Below are positions 1-7,044 of a stretch of DNA of 11,797 nucleotides, piece after piece. Positions within the stretch are counted from its first letter, which is position 1; every line of letters begins with the position of its first letter. The DNA comes from Candidatus Melainabacteria bacterium (GTDB lineage Bacteria; Actinomycetota; Actinomycetes; Mycobacteriales; Pseudonocardiaceae). The stretch is from positions 1 through 11,797 of the forward strand of contig CAJCJE010000497.1 of assembly GCA_903970565.1 (NCBI GenBank). Reading direction: 5' to 3'. Below the pieces are notes generated by a model. The model was given only the letters and a program-made list of their open reading frames with translations, ran no database searches and was not told the origin of the DNA. The position numbers and the translations under genes are program-made.

Positions 1-452
1 ACACCCGCCGCTACCAGCACATCCAGCTCAGTCACGGGGTGAACCCGACCGGCGCCGGCTACGCCTACGCGGTGCTCCCCGGCGCCTCGCCGTGGCAGAC
101 CGTGGCCGCGATCGGCCGCTGGCGCGTGCTGGCCAACACCACCACCGTGCAGGCAGTGTCCATTGCGGACGGAACGGTCGGCGCGGCGTTCCACGCGGCC
201 GGCTCCGTCGCGGGCGTCACGGTCTCCGGACCCGCCGCGGCGCAGTGGGGCTGGCAGCCGGGCGGCCTGCGCTTCGCGCTGTCGGACCCGACCCAGTTGC
301 AGACCACCGTCCGGGTCACCCTGACCGGCGTCGGCCGCCGGGTCGTCAGGGCCGATCCCGGCGTCACCGTGGTCTCCGCCGGCCGGCAGCTCGTGGTGGA
401 CATCGCCGTCGGCGGCACCGTCGGCGCGACGCACACCTTCACCGTCCGCTGA
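1..452 (+). CDS. Polysaccharide lyase family 8 protein, C-terminal part (5' truncated)
   Basis: This is the last 150 codons of a gene that enters from the left edge; the reading frame is open from base 3. The segment HGVNPTGAGYAYAVLPG, encoded at about bases 33-86, matches the His-Gly-x-x-Pro...Tyr-x-Tyr stretch of the beta-sandwich part of family 8 lyases (hyaluronate, chondroitin AC and xanthan lyases). The rest is Gly/Val/Thr-rich beta-sheet sequence ending at TGA 450-452, as expected for the C-terminal domain. These enzymes are normally secreted and cleave uronic-acid-containing polysaccharides by beta-elimination. The catalytic alpha-toroid with the Asn/His/Tyr residues lies outside the window, so substrate and activity cannot be judged. 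The family call is an inference from this motif and the fold character; an unrelated beta-sandwich protein is unlikely but possible. Confidence 0.8.
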   Translation, partial: TRRYQHIQLSHGVNPTGAGYAYAVLPGASPWQTVAAIGRWRVLANTTTVQAVSIADGTVGAAFHAAGSVAGVTVSGPAAAQWGWQPGGLRFALSDPTQLQTTVRVTLTGVGRRVVRADPGVTVVSAGRQLVVDIAVGGTVGATHTFTVR

Positions 453-464
453 GGAGCGGTTCGT

Positions 465-498
465 CGGGTTCCGGTGGCGTTTCGTCCACCGGAACCCG
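465..498. terminator. Bidirectional hairpin terminator between convergent genes
   Basis: A perfect 13-bp inverted repeat has arms CGGGTTCCGGTGG (465-477) and CCACCGGAACCCG (486-498) with an 8-nt loop. It lies between the stop codon of the lyase gene (452) and the stop codon of the converging membrane-protein gene (515). No T-tract follows on either strand, which is common for actinobacterial terminators. It probably serves both genes. Confidence 0.65.
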
Positions 499-514
499 GA
501 ACCCGAAACGATTC

Positions 515-1210
515 CTAGCTCGGCCGCGGCTTCTTGCTGAACCGGTCGCGGACCTGCGGGCGACTGATCGCGACGAGCAGGCCGACCAGCACGATGGCCT
601 GGATGATCTGCTCGACCCGCATCCACACCGGGTACTGGCTGGCGATGATCACGTACCCGATGCCGATGATGCCCACGATCGCGATGTAGAACAGCCGCAG
701 GTAGGCCCTGCGCGAGCCACGGCGCAGCGCGAACGCCCGCCAGAGGTAGAGCCCGGCGATCGCGAGGCTGACGATCAGCTTCGTCCACAGCGTGACCTCC
801 AGCGCCTCCCGCTGGATGGTGGGGTTGGCGGCGACGGCGGTGTGCGCGATCTGGTAGTCGATCACGCTGGTGTGCAGGATCAGGGTGAGCACGGAGGTGA
901 CCAGGCTGAGCCCGAGGTTGACGAACATCAGGACGAACACCAGCCGCAGCGCGGAGTCGATCGGCAGATGCGGCCGGCCGGCCGGGGAATCGCCCAGCTC
1001 GGTCAGCCTCGGCGCGACCGGGTAACCGGAGGACAGCGCCCCGGCCTGTTGCGCAGACCCCGGCTGCTCTCCAACCTGTGGATGAGCCGGTGGACAACCT
1101 GTTTGCGGTTGTGGGTAACCAGGCTGGGCCGCCTGCTGACTCTCGTCCCGGTCTGGCGATTCAGGGGTGGATTGCACCCGGCCATGCAACCACGACCGGA
1201 CGAGCCGCAT
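515..1210 (-). CDS. Four-helix membrane protein with Pro/Gln-rich N-terminal region, unknown function
   Basis: I do not recognise a named family. Using ATG at 1210 the product has 231 residues. Residues 1-85 are a hydrophilic, disordered-looking stretch rich in Pro, Gln, Gly and Ser (for example AAQPGYPQPQTGCPPAHPQ). Four hydrophobic segments follow at about 88-112, 141-162, 170-191 and 198-216, with basic residues between helices 2 and 3 (RRGSRR) and at the C-terminus (RDRFSKKPRPS). This suggests a small inner-membrane protein with both ends cytoplasmic. The start is uncertain. GTG at 1279 extends the frame by 23 residues, but those codons include several A-ending, rare-looking ones (CGA, ATA, TCA), and neither start has a good ribosome binding site. 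The gene is divergent from the SRPBCC gene and ends at a shared terminator. Confidence 0.75.
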   Translation of the reverse strand: MRLVRSWLHGRVQSTPESPDRDESQQAAQPGYPQPQTGCPPAHPQVGEQPGSAQQAGALSSGYPVAPRLTELGDSPAGRPHLPIDSALRLVFVLMFVNLGLSLVTSVLTLILHTSVIDYQIAHTAVAANPTIQREALEVTLWTKLIVSLAIAGLYLWRAFALRRGSRRAYLRLFYIAIVGIIGIGYVIIASQYPVWMRVEQIIQAIVLVGLLVAISRPQVRDRFSKKPRPS

Positions 1211-1320
1211 GACCAGGTTTCGTATTTCCGCCGCGCCCCGTGACCGGCCGGCTACCGGAGTCGGTGGCAGGTCCGGCACGATAGACCCGGGCGGGCGGAC
1301 AACACGAGGAGAACACGGTC

Positions 1321-1764
1321 ATGGCACAGGTGAAGGCAACCACCCAGCGGTCGGTCGGCGCGTCGGCGGCCCAGGTGACGCAAGCGCTTGCCGACTACAC
1401 CGGCACCCGGCCCAAACTGCTCACCGAGCAGTTCAGCGAGTACGAGGTCCGCGAGGGCGGCACCGGCGCCGGCACCAAGGTGCACTGGAAGCTCGCGGCC
1501 ACCAGCAAGCGGGTCCGGGACTGCCTGGTCGCGGTCACCGAGTCCGGCGGGCGCCTGGTCGAGTCCGACGAGCACTCCAGCATGGTCACCACCTGGACCG
1601 TCCACGCCGAGGACGAGGCGCGCAGCACCGTGTCGGTCGAGACGACCTGGAACGGTGCCAGCGGGGTGGGCGGCTTCTTCGAGCGCACCTTCGCGCCGGG
1701 CGGCCTGCGCAAGATCTACGACGCGATGCTGGCCAACCTCGACACCGTCGTCACGGGCGGCTGA
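1321..1764 (+). CDS. SRPBCC (START/Bet v1-like) family protein
   Basis: The 147-residue product has the length and profile of a single SRPBCC fold. An N-terminal strand (AQVKATTQRSVGASAAQV) leads into a helix, then alternating beta-strands rich in Val/Thr (TKVHWKLAA, TWTVHAED, STVSVETTW), and a C-terminal amphipathic helix (GLRKIYDAMLANLDTVV). Members bind hydrophobic ligands in a groove under the last helix and range from polyketide cyclases to stress proteins, so no substrate can be assigned. ATG at 1321 is well supported: GAGGAG lies at 1306-1311, nine bases upstream. No signal peptide is present, so it should be cytoplasmic. It is followed after 128 bp by a DUF421 gene on the same strand; cotranscription is possible but not shown. 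Confidence 0.8.
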   Translation: MAQVKATTQRSVGASAAQVTQALADYTGTRPKLLTEQFSEYEVREGGTGAGTKVHWKLAATSKRVRDCLVAVTESGGRLVESDEHSSMVTTWTVHAEDEARSTVSVETTWNGASGVGGFFERTFAPGGLRKIYDAMLANLDTVVTGG

Positions 1765-1856
1765 GCCGGCCGCCCACGCGGCGACCCGTCGGCTTCGGTT
1801 ACCAGGAACAACCGCCCTCCCGGCGGATGATGAGCCGGGAACGGCAGTGGTGATCT

Positions 1857-1879
1857 CGGGACCATCTCGGGTGGTCCCG
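1857..1879 (+). promoter_or_regulatory. Hairpin just upstream of the DUF421 ribosome binding site
   Basis: Arms CGGGACCA (1857-1864) and TGGTCCCG (1872-1879) pair perfectly over 8 bp around a 7-nt loop. The hairpin ends 3 nt before the purine-rich ribosome binding site (GGCGGAGGG, 1882-1890). It could be a weak terminator for the preceding SRPBCC gene or affect translation of the next gene. No T-tract follows. Confidence 0.4.
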
Positions 1880-1892
1880 GCGGCGGAGGGTG

Positions 1893-2501
1893 ATGGGCAT
1901 CGTGTGGGCGGACCTGTTCCATATTCAGATCCCGGTTCTCGAGAAGGTGCTGCGCACCGTCGGCGTCTACGCCGGGATGGCCATCCTGTTGCGACTGGCC
2001 GGCAAGCGGGATCTGGCCCAGCTCAACACGTTCGACCTCGTCGTCATGCTGCTGCTGTCCAATGTGGTGCAGAACTCGATCATCGGCAACGACAACAGTC
2101 TCGTCGGCGGACTGCTCGGCGCGGCGGTGCTGCTGGCGGTCAACGCGGTCGTGGTGCGGGTGGCCAACCGGCACCCCCGGCTGACCGCGATCTTTGAGGG
2201 CCAGCCCACCGATCTGGTCATTGACGGCGAACCGGTCGGCAACCTGCGCCGGCTGGGCCTGCGCGGCGCGGATGTCGCCGCTGCCCTGCGGCACCAGGGC
2301 GCCAGTGACATCACCGAGGTGCGGCGGGCGTCCCTCGAACCGGGCGGCAGCATCGTGGTCGATCTGAAGGGACAGGCCAAGGACGTCACCGTCAGCGACC
2401 TGGCCGCCGACCACGTCGCGCTGGTGGCCGAACTGCGCGCCGAGATCGCCCGCCTGGCCGAGCGCGTCGATGCCGGGTTCGCCGAACTGGCCGCCAAGTG
2501 A
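1893..2501 (+). CDS. DUF421 / YetF-family membrane protein
   Basis: The 202-residue protein has three hydrophobic segments at about 18-34, 47-64 and 68-90, followed by a soluble domain (95-165). The stretches LRLAGKRDLAQLNTFDLVV and LLLSNVVQNSIIGNDNSL are characteristic of the DUF421 (YetF/YcaP-like) family, and FEGQPTDLVIDGEPV begins the usual cytoplasmic domain. Bacillus relatives are linked to the spore and cell envelope, but the biochemical role is not settled. Unusually, the tail (about 173-200, VALVAELRAEIARLAERV) has a leucine/alanine heptad pattern predicting a short coiled coil, perhaps for oligomerisation. ATG 1893 is preferred because GGAGG at 1885-1889 precedes it. GTG at 1890 abuts the Shine-Dalgarno sequence; GTG at 1902 is an alternative start. 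Function is unknown beyond family membership. Confidence 0.85.
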   Translation: MGIVWADLFHIQIPVLEKVLRTVGVYAGMAILLRLAGKRDLAQLNTFDLVVMLLLSNVVQNSIIGNDNSLVGGLLGAAVLLAVNAVVVRVANRHPRLTAIFEGQPTDLVIDGEPVGNLRRLGLRGADVAAALRHQGASDITEVRRASLEPGGSIVVDLKGQAKDVTVSDLAADHVALVAELRAEIARLAERVDAGFAELAAK

Positions 2502-2518
2502 ACTGATGACCGGCTATC

Positions 2519-2540
2519 CCAGTAAGTGGTTACTAACTGG
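2519..2540. repeat. Imperfect 22-bp palindrome in the intergenic region before pntAa
   Basis: CCAGTAAGT (2519-2527) and ACTAACTGG (2532-2540) form arms of nine bases with one mismatch, around GGTT. It starts 18 bp after the DUF421 stop codon. It could be a terminator stem (weak, AT-rich) or an operator; no matching second copy was noticed in the window. Confidence 0.35.
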
Positions 2541-2627
2541 CTGATCAACCGCCACCTGGGTGATCCATCACGGTCATCCGGTGAAAACACTGTCTGATTC
2601 CCAGTGAACGGACCATTTGGTTCATAT

Positions 2628-2648
2628 TGTGACGCGCGGCGCGTCACA
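2628..2648. promoter_or_regulatory. Perfect inverted repeat upstream of pntAa (candidate operator)
   Basis: Arms TGTGACGCG (2628-2636) and CGCGTCACA (2640-2648) are exact reverse complements separated by CGG. The site lies 70-90 bp upstream of the preferred pntAa start and just ahead of a TTGACA hexamer (2660-2665), so a protein bound here could control the operon. The outer TGTGA/TCACA half sites resemble CRP or Rex sites, but they are separated by 11 bases instead of 6. A candidate operator; the binding protein is unknown. Confidence 0.45.
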
Positions 2649-2717
2649 GGTTCCTTTACTTGACAGACCAATGCACGGCATGGTGAGCGGGTGACAGCCG
2701 ACACAACAGGGGACACC

Positions 2718-3806
2718 GTGCACGCCAGCGTTGGAGTGCCCAGGGAGGTCGCGGCGGGAGAGCGCCGGGTCGCCCTGGTACCCAAAGTTGTCGAAAAACT
2801 GCGCTCGCTCGGGGTAGAAGTGCTGGTCGAGGCCGGTGCGGGGCTCGGAGCGCTGATTCCGGACGAGGCCTACCAGCAAGCCGGCGCGAAGATCGGTGAT
2901 CCGTGGGACGCCGATGTCGTGGTCAAGGTCAACCGGCCGACCGAGGAGGAAATCGGCAAGTTGCGTGCCAACGCGACGCTGATTGGTTTTCTCGCGCCGC
3001 TGACCGATCCGGAGACGATCCGGAAACTCCGCGAGGCCGGCGTCACGGCCTTCGCGATGGAGTCCGTGCCCCGGATCTCCCGAGCCCAGTCGATGGACGC
3101 ACTGTCCTCTCAGGCCAACGTGTCGGGCTACAAGTCGGTCCTGCTGGCCGCCGAGCAGTCCACCCGGTTCTTCCCGATGCTCACCACGGCCGCCGGCACG
3201 GTCAAACCGGCGACCGTGCTGGTGCTCGGCGTCGGCGTGGCCGGGCTACAGGCGCTGGCGACCGCGAAACGCCTCGGCGCGCGGACCACCGGGTACGACG
3301 TTCGGCCGGAAGTCGCCGAGCAGGTCAGATCCCTTGGCGCGCAGTGGCTCGACCTCGGTATCGAGGCGGCCGGCGAGGGCGGCTACGCCCGCGAGCTGAC
3401 CGAGGCCGAACGCGCCGAACAACAACAGCGGCTAGCCGACGCGATCAGCAACTTCGACGTGGTCATCACCACCGCGCTGGTACCGGGTCGGCCCGCGCCG
3501 CGCCTGGTGACCGCCGGTTCGGTGGAGCACATGCGGCCGGGCAGCGTGGTCGTGGACCTCGCCGGCGAGGCGGGCGGCAACTGCGAGCTGACCGAGCCGG
3601 GCCAGATCGTGGTCAAACACGGCGTCACCATTGCCTCCCCGCTGAACCTGCCGGCCACCATGCCCGAACACGCCAGCGAGCTGTATGCCAGGAACGTGGC
3701 CGCCCTGCTGGAACTGATGCTCACCGACGGCGTGCTCACCCCGGACTTCAGCGACGAGGTTCTCGCCAAATCGTGTGTCACCAGGACAACCGAAGGGACG
3801 GCGTGA
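2718..3806 (+). CDS. pntAa: NAD(P) transhydrogenase subunit alpha part 1 (NAD(H)-binding domain I)
   Basis: This is the soluble NAD(H)-binding subunit of the proton-translocating transhydrogenase, which drives hydride transfer from NADH to NADP+ with the proton gradient. With the GTG start at 2718 it has 362 residues and begins MHASVGVPREVAAGERRVAL, the usual family N-terminus. Visible hallmarks are RAQSMDALSSQAN (122-134), the mobile-loop/NAD-contact region, and the Rossmann motif VLVLGVGVAGLQA (167-179). There is no transmembrane tail, so alpha is split as in mycobacteria and Thermus. Start 2718 has AGGGG five bases upstream; GTG at 2691 would add nine residues without a good ribosome binding site. 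The stop overlaps the start of pntAb (TGATG), pointing to translational coupling. Upstream palindromes may carry regulation. Confidence 0.95.
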   Translation: MHASVGVPREVAAGERRVALVPKVVEKLRSLGVEVLVEAGAGLGALIPDEAYQQAGAKIGDPWDADVVVKVNRPTEEEIGKLRANATLIGFLAPLTDPETIRKLREAGVTAFAMESVPRISRAQSMDALSSQANVSGYKSVLLAAEQSTRFFPMLTTAAGTVKPATVLVLGVGVAGLQALATAKRLGARTTGYDVRPEVAEQVRSLGAQWLDLGIEAAGEGGYARELTEAERAEQQQRLADAISNFDVVITTALVPGRPAPRLVTAGSVEHMRPGSVVVDLAGEAGGNCELTEPGQIVVKHGVTIASPLNLPATMPEHASELYARNVAALLELMLTDGVLTPDFSDEVLAKSCVTRTTEGTA

Positions 3807-4138
3807 TGTTCCTAGCCAACCTGGCGATTCTCGTGCTGGCCGGTTTCGTCGGCTTCGCGGTCATCTCCAAGGTGCCCAACACCCTGCACACCCCGTTGAT
3901 GTCGGGCACCAATGCCATTCACGGCATCGTCCTGCTCGGCGGCCTGATCGTCATCGGCAGCGGCGCGAGCGGAGTGCTCGACAAGGTCCTGCTTGTCATC
4001 GCGATCGCGTTCGGCACCATCAACGTGATCGGCGGATTCCTGGTCACCGACCGGATGCTCGGCATGTTCAAGGCGCGTAAGCCCGAAGCCGGGACCGAGT
4101 CGGCGGGTACTGGCGAGAAGGGTTCGGCCACGTCATGA
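3806..4138 (+). CDS. pntAb: NAD(P) transhydrogenase subunit alpha part 2 (membrane domain)
   Basis: The 110-residue protein holds three hydrophobic helices at about 3-20, 38-51 and 60-81 and a short charged, Gly/Glu/Lys-rich C-terminal tail. The motif PNTLHTPLMSGTNAIHGI (residues 24-41) is diagnostic for the membrane part of the alpha subunit. It builds the proton channel together with PntB. His39 lies in SGTNAIHGI and is a candidate proton-path residue (see findings). The start codon overlaps the pntAa stop by one base and the stop overlaps the pntB start by four (ATGA), so the three genes form one translationally coupled unit. Confidence 0.95.
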   Translation: MFLANLAILVLAGFVGFAVISKVPNTLHTPLMSGTNAIHGIVLLGGLIVIGSGASGVLDKVLLVIAIAFGTINVIGGFLVTDRMLGMFKARKPEAGTESAGTGEKGSATS

Positions 4139-5520
4139 CCTCCTTCATCGACGTCCTCTACATCATCGCCTTCGCCCTGTTCATCTATGGCCTGATGGGC
4201 CTGACCGGACCGCGCACCGCGGTGCGCGGCAACCTGATCGCCGCGGTCGGCATGGTCATCGCGATCATCGCGACCCTGCTCACCCCCGGCACCAGCAACT
4301 GGGTGCTGATCGCGCTGGGCATCATCCTCGGCGCGGTGGTCGGCGTGCCCTCCGCGCGGCAGGTCAAGATGACCGCGATGCCGCAGATGGTCGCGCTGTT
4401 CAACGGTGTCGGCGGTGGCGCGGTCGGCCTGATCGCCTGGGTCGAGTTCCGCACCACCCACGACTATGCCCACCTCGCCGCCTACGTGCCGGTGACCTCA
4501 CTGTTCGCCGCGATCATCGGCTCCGTCTCGTTCTGGGGCTCGCTGGTGGCCTTCGGCAAGCTTCAGGAGATCCTGCCCGGCCGGCCGATCAGCCTTGGCA
4601 AACCGCAGCAACTGATCAACCTGCTGCTGTTGCTCGCCGCCATCGCCTGCGCGGTGATCATCGGGATCGGGGTGAACTCACAGCTGCTGATCGTCGGCGT
4701 GCTGGTGTTCGCGGCCGTGCTCGGCCTGATGGTGGTGCTGCCGATCGGCGGCGCGGACATGCCGGTGGTCATCTCGCTGCTCAACGCCTTCACCGGACTG
4801 TCCGCGGCGGCCACCGGCCTCGCGCTGGACAACACCGCGATGATCGTGGCCGGCATGATCGTCGGCGCGTCCGGTTCGATCCTGACCAACCTGATGGCCA
4901 AGGCGATGAACCGGTCCATCCCGGCCATCATCGCCGGTGGCTTCGGCGGCGGCTCGATCGCCGCGTCCTCCGGTGGCGCGACCGACCAGGTCGTCCGGCA
5001 GACCTCGGCCGCGGACGCCGCGATCCAGATGGCCTACGCCAACCAGGTCGTCATCGTGCCCGGCTACGGCATGGCCGTGGCGCAGGCCCAGCACGCGGTG
5101 CGGGAAATGGCCAAACTGCTGGAGTCCAAGGGCGTCGAGGTCAAGTACGCCATCCACCCGGTGGCCGGCCGGATGCCCGGCCACATGAACGTGCTGCTCG
5201 CCGAGGCCGACGTGCCCTACGAGCAGCTCAAGGAAATGGACGACATCAACAGCGAGTTCTCCCGCACCGACGTGGCGCTGGTGATCGGCGCGAACGATGT
5301 CACCAACCCGGCCGCCCGCACCAACCCGAACTCGCCCATCCACGGAATGCCGATCCTCAACGTGGACCAGGCACGTTCGATCATCGTGCTCAAGCGCGGC
5401 ATGAGCCCCGGTTTCGCCGGCATCGAGAACGAGCTGTACTACGACGCGAAGACCTCGATGCTCTTCGGGGACGCCAAGTCCTCGGTCGGCAGCGTCACCG
5501 AGGAACTGAAGGTCCTGTAG
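4135..5520 (+). CDS. pntB: NAD(P) transhydrogenase subunit beta
   Basis: At 461 residues this is full length (the E. coli protein has 462). Residues 1 to about 265 form the membrane domain II, with many short hydrophobic helices. Residues from about 285 form the NADP(H)-binding domain III. Family signatures are VIVPGYGMAVAQAQHAV (306-322), HPVAGRMPGHMNVLLAEA (341-358), VIGANDVTNPAA (383-394), GMPILNV (404-410) and LKRGMSPGFAGIEN (419-432). The channel histidine of E. coli PntB (His91) appears to be Asn90 here, in MVALFNGVGGG. The gene ends 63 bp before a strong intrinsic terminator, so the operon is likely pntAa-pntAb-pntB only. Confidence 0.96.
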   Translation: MTSFIDVLYIIAFALFIYGLMGLTGPRTAVRGNLIAAVGMVIAIIATLLTPGTSNWVLIALGIILGAVVGVPSARQVKMTAMPQMVALFNGVGGGAVGLIAWVEFRTTHDYAHLAAYVPVTSLFAAIIGSVSFWGSLVAFGKLQEILPGRPISLGKPQQLINLLLLLAAIACAVIIGIGVNSQLLIVGVLVFAAVLGLMVVLPIGGADMPVVISLLNAFTGLSAAATGLALDNTAMIVAGMIVGASGSILTNLMAKAMNRSIPAIIAGGFGGGSIAASSGGATDQVVRQTSAADAAIQMAYANQVVIVPGYGMAVAQAQHAVREMAKLLESKGVEVKYAIHPVAGRMPGHMNVLLAEADVPYEQLKEMDDINSEFSRTDVALVIGANDVTNPAARTNPNSPIHGMPILNVDQARSIIVLKRGMSPGFAGIENELYYDAKTSMLFGDAKSSVGSVTEELKVL

Positions 5521-5561
5521 CCCCGCAGCCCTCCGCCCTACCCCGGAGACCTGCCCGGTTC

Positions 5562-5583
5562 CCGATCCAGCACCGATCCAGCA
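5562..5583 (+). repeat. Short tandem repeat, 11 bp x 2
   Basis: The unit CCGATCCAGCA occurs twice head to tail (5562-5572 and 5573-5583), immediately before the pntB terminator stem. It looks like a replication-slippage duplication. No function is evident. Confidence 0.6.
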
Positions 5584-5626
5584 CCGTGCGCGGCGAGAAT
5601 TCCTTCGCCGCGCACGGTTTTTTTTT
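5584..5626 (+). terminator. Intrinsic terminator of the pnt operon
   Basis: Perfect 13-bp arms CCGTGCGCGGCGA (5584-5596) and TCGCCGCGCACGG (5605-5617) enclose an 8-nt loop and are followed directly by nine T residues (5618-5626). The T-tract gives it plus-strand polarity. The converging permease gene ends at 5639 and has no equivalent T-tract of its own. Confidence 0.93.
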
Positions 5627-5638
5627 ACCCGCCGCCTC

Positions 5639-7036
5639 CTACTGATCTACCTGATCTACCTGCTCGAGGTGGCCGGTTTCGGGTTGTGCCGCAGCGGTTC
5701 GCCGGCCGGGCCGGTGGGATATCGCGAGGTCGAACAGGTACGCGAAGACACCGGCCACCACGAAGGAGAACATCGAGGCGCTCATCCAGCTCTGCGGGGT
5801 GAAGTGCAGCCAGTGCGCGACGTTCGTCCACATCGTCGACCAGGCGCCGACCGCGCCGGGGTTGATCAGCTGGTAGGTGGCCAACCCGAGCAGCCAGGCC
5901 AACAGCATCGACCAGCGCGACGGGGCCTTGTCGGAGATGTTCCAGTGCTTGGCGTTGCCGCGCAGGAAGTAGTCCGCGACCAGCACCCCGCACATCGGCA
6001 CGAACACCGCGCCGAGCAGGGTCAGAAAGCCCTCGTACTGGTCCATGCTCACCCACAGGGCCAGCCCGGTGGTCAGCGCGCCGATGATGATCGTCAACAC
6101 CCGCCGGTCGGCCTTGGGCAACAGGTTCTGTAGCGACACCCCGGTGGAGTACACGTTGGCGAAGGACTGGTCGACCTCGCGGACCATCAGCACCGCGAAG
6201 AACAGCGCGCCGACCGGCAGGGCCAGGAACGGCGAGAACGGCGCCGCGGTGGTCCCGGCCAACGCGAGCAGACCCAGGACGTAGCAGAGAATCTGGGTGA
6301 TCGAGTAGCCGACCGTGGCCGAGCCGAAGGCCGCTCCGGTGCCGCGCGAATGCCGCGAATAGTCCGAGGCGACCGGAATCCAGGACACCGCGACCGCGAG
6401 CGCGGTGTCCGAACCGGCCCAGAAACCGCGCCAGGAACCCGAGGTCAGGTTCGGCAGCGGATGCCGCAGCACCTGCACGAACAGGTAGACCATCGCGATC
6501 ACCATCGCCACCGTGATGTAGCGGCGCAGCACCCGCAGCGCGCCCAGCGGCCGGATCGTCATCGCGGTGGTGACCACCCCGGTGATCACCACGTACAGCC
6601 AGTGCGGGCCACCGTGGAACAGCGCCCGCGCGGCCTGCGCGATCACCAGCAGCTCGAAGGTCCCCCAGCCGACCAGTTGGATGATGTTGACCACCGTGGG
6701 CAGGTAGGACAGCTTCGCGCCGAACAGCCCGCGCAGCAGCACCATCGCCGGCGCGTCGGTTCGCGCGCCGGGGATCGCGGACAGGCCGACCATGATCGAG
6801 CCGAGTACCGTGCCGACCACGGTCGCCGCGATGGCCGCCACGATCGACAACTGCGGTACCCCGGCCGGTTGCAGCACGTAGATCGCACCGGAGAAGCCCA
6901 GCAGGCTCACCCCGAGATTCGCCCAGAACGCGCTCTGGTCCAGGACGCCGAGCGTCTTGGGCGTCGGCCCGGCCAAGGTGGGCGCGACCTCACCGTGCGG
7001 GTCGTCCAGGACACGGACGGGTGCTTGGACACTCAT
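5639..7036 (-). CDS. cytX: NCS1-family permease, probable CytX (HMP/thiamin-precursor importer)
   Basis: The 465-residue, highly hydrophobic protein fits the purine-cytosine permease (NCS1) family with about 12 membrane helices. Family-typical stretches are DQSAFWANLGVSLLGFSGA (33-51), NIIQLVGWGTFE (117-128), SWIPVASDYSRHSR (218-231) and REVDQSFANVYSTGVSLQN. The NCS1 transporters take up nucleobases and related compounds by cation symport. The CytX subgroup is assigned to the thiamin pyrimidine HMP because it sits behind TPP riboswitches, exactly as here. ATG 7036-7034 has GGGAG (7051-7047) ten bases upstream, which is also the 3' end of the riboswitch. The divergent neighbour is tenA, which supports the thiamin role. 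The C-terminus ends in a small duplicated stretch (QVDQVDQ). Substrate is inferred from regulation and context, not from binding residues. Confidence 0.88.
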   Translation of the reverse strand: MSVQAPVRVLDDPHGEVAPTLAGPTPKTLGVLDQSAFWANLGVSLLGFSGAIYVLQPAGVPQLSIVAAIAATVVGTVLGSIMVGLSAIPGARTDAPAMVLLRGLFGAKLSYLPTVVNIIQLVGWGTFELLVIAQAARALFHGGPHWLYVVITGVVTTAMTIRPLGALRVLRRYITVAMVIAMVYLFVQVLRHPLPNLTSGSWRGFWAGSDTALAVAVSWIPVASDYSRHSRGTGAAFGSATVGYSITQILCYVLGLLALAGTTAAPFSPFLALPVGALFFAVLMVREVDQSFANVYSTGVSLQNLLPKADRRVLTIIIGALTTGLALWVSMDQYEGFLTLLGAVFVPMCGVLVADYFLRGNAKHWNISDKAPSRWSMLLAWLLGLATYQLINPGAVGAWSTMWTNVAHWLHFTPQSWMSASMFSFVVAGVFAYLFDLAISHRPGRRTAAAQPETGHLEQVDQVDQ

Positions 7037-7044
7037 GGGCGCTG

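Noticed and set aside
92..1243. 383-codon plus-strand open frame across the lyase end and the membrane-protein gene
   Set aside because: It crosses a terminator and two real genes in other frames, and the product is an Arg/Asp-rich low-complexity sequence.
2628..2648. CRP/GlxR or Rex binding site upstream of pntAa
   Set aside because: The half sites TGTGA and TCACA are right, but the gap is 11 bases where these regulators need 6. I kept it as a palindrome of unknown binder.
2903..3805. N-terminal extension of pntAb
   Set aside because: This is the out-of-frame shadow of pntAa; PntAb homologs start at ATG 3806 (MFLANLAILVLAGF).
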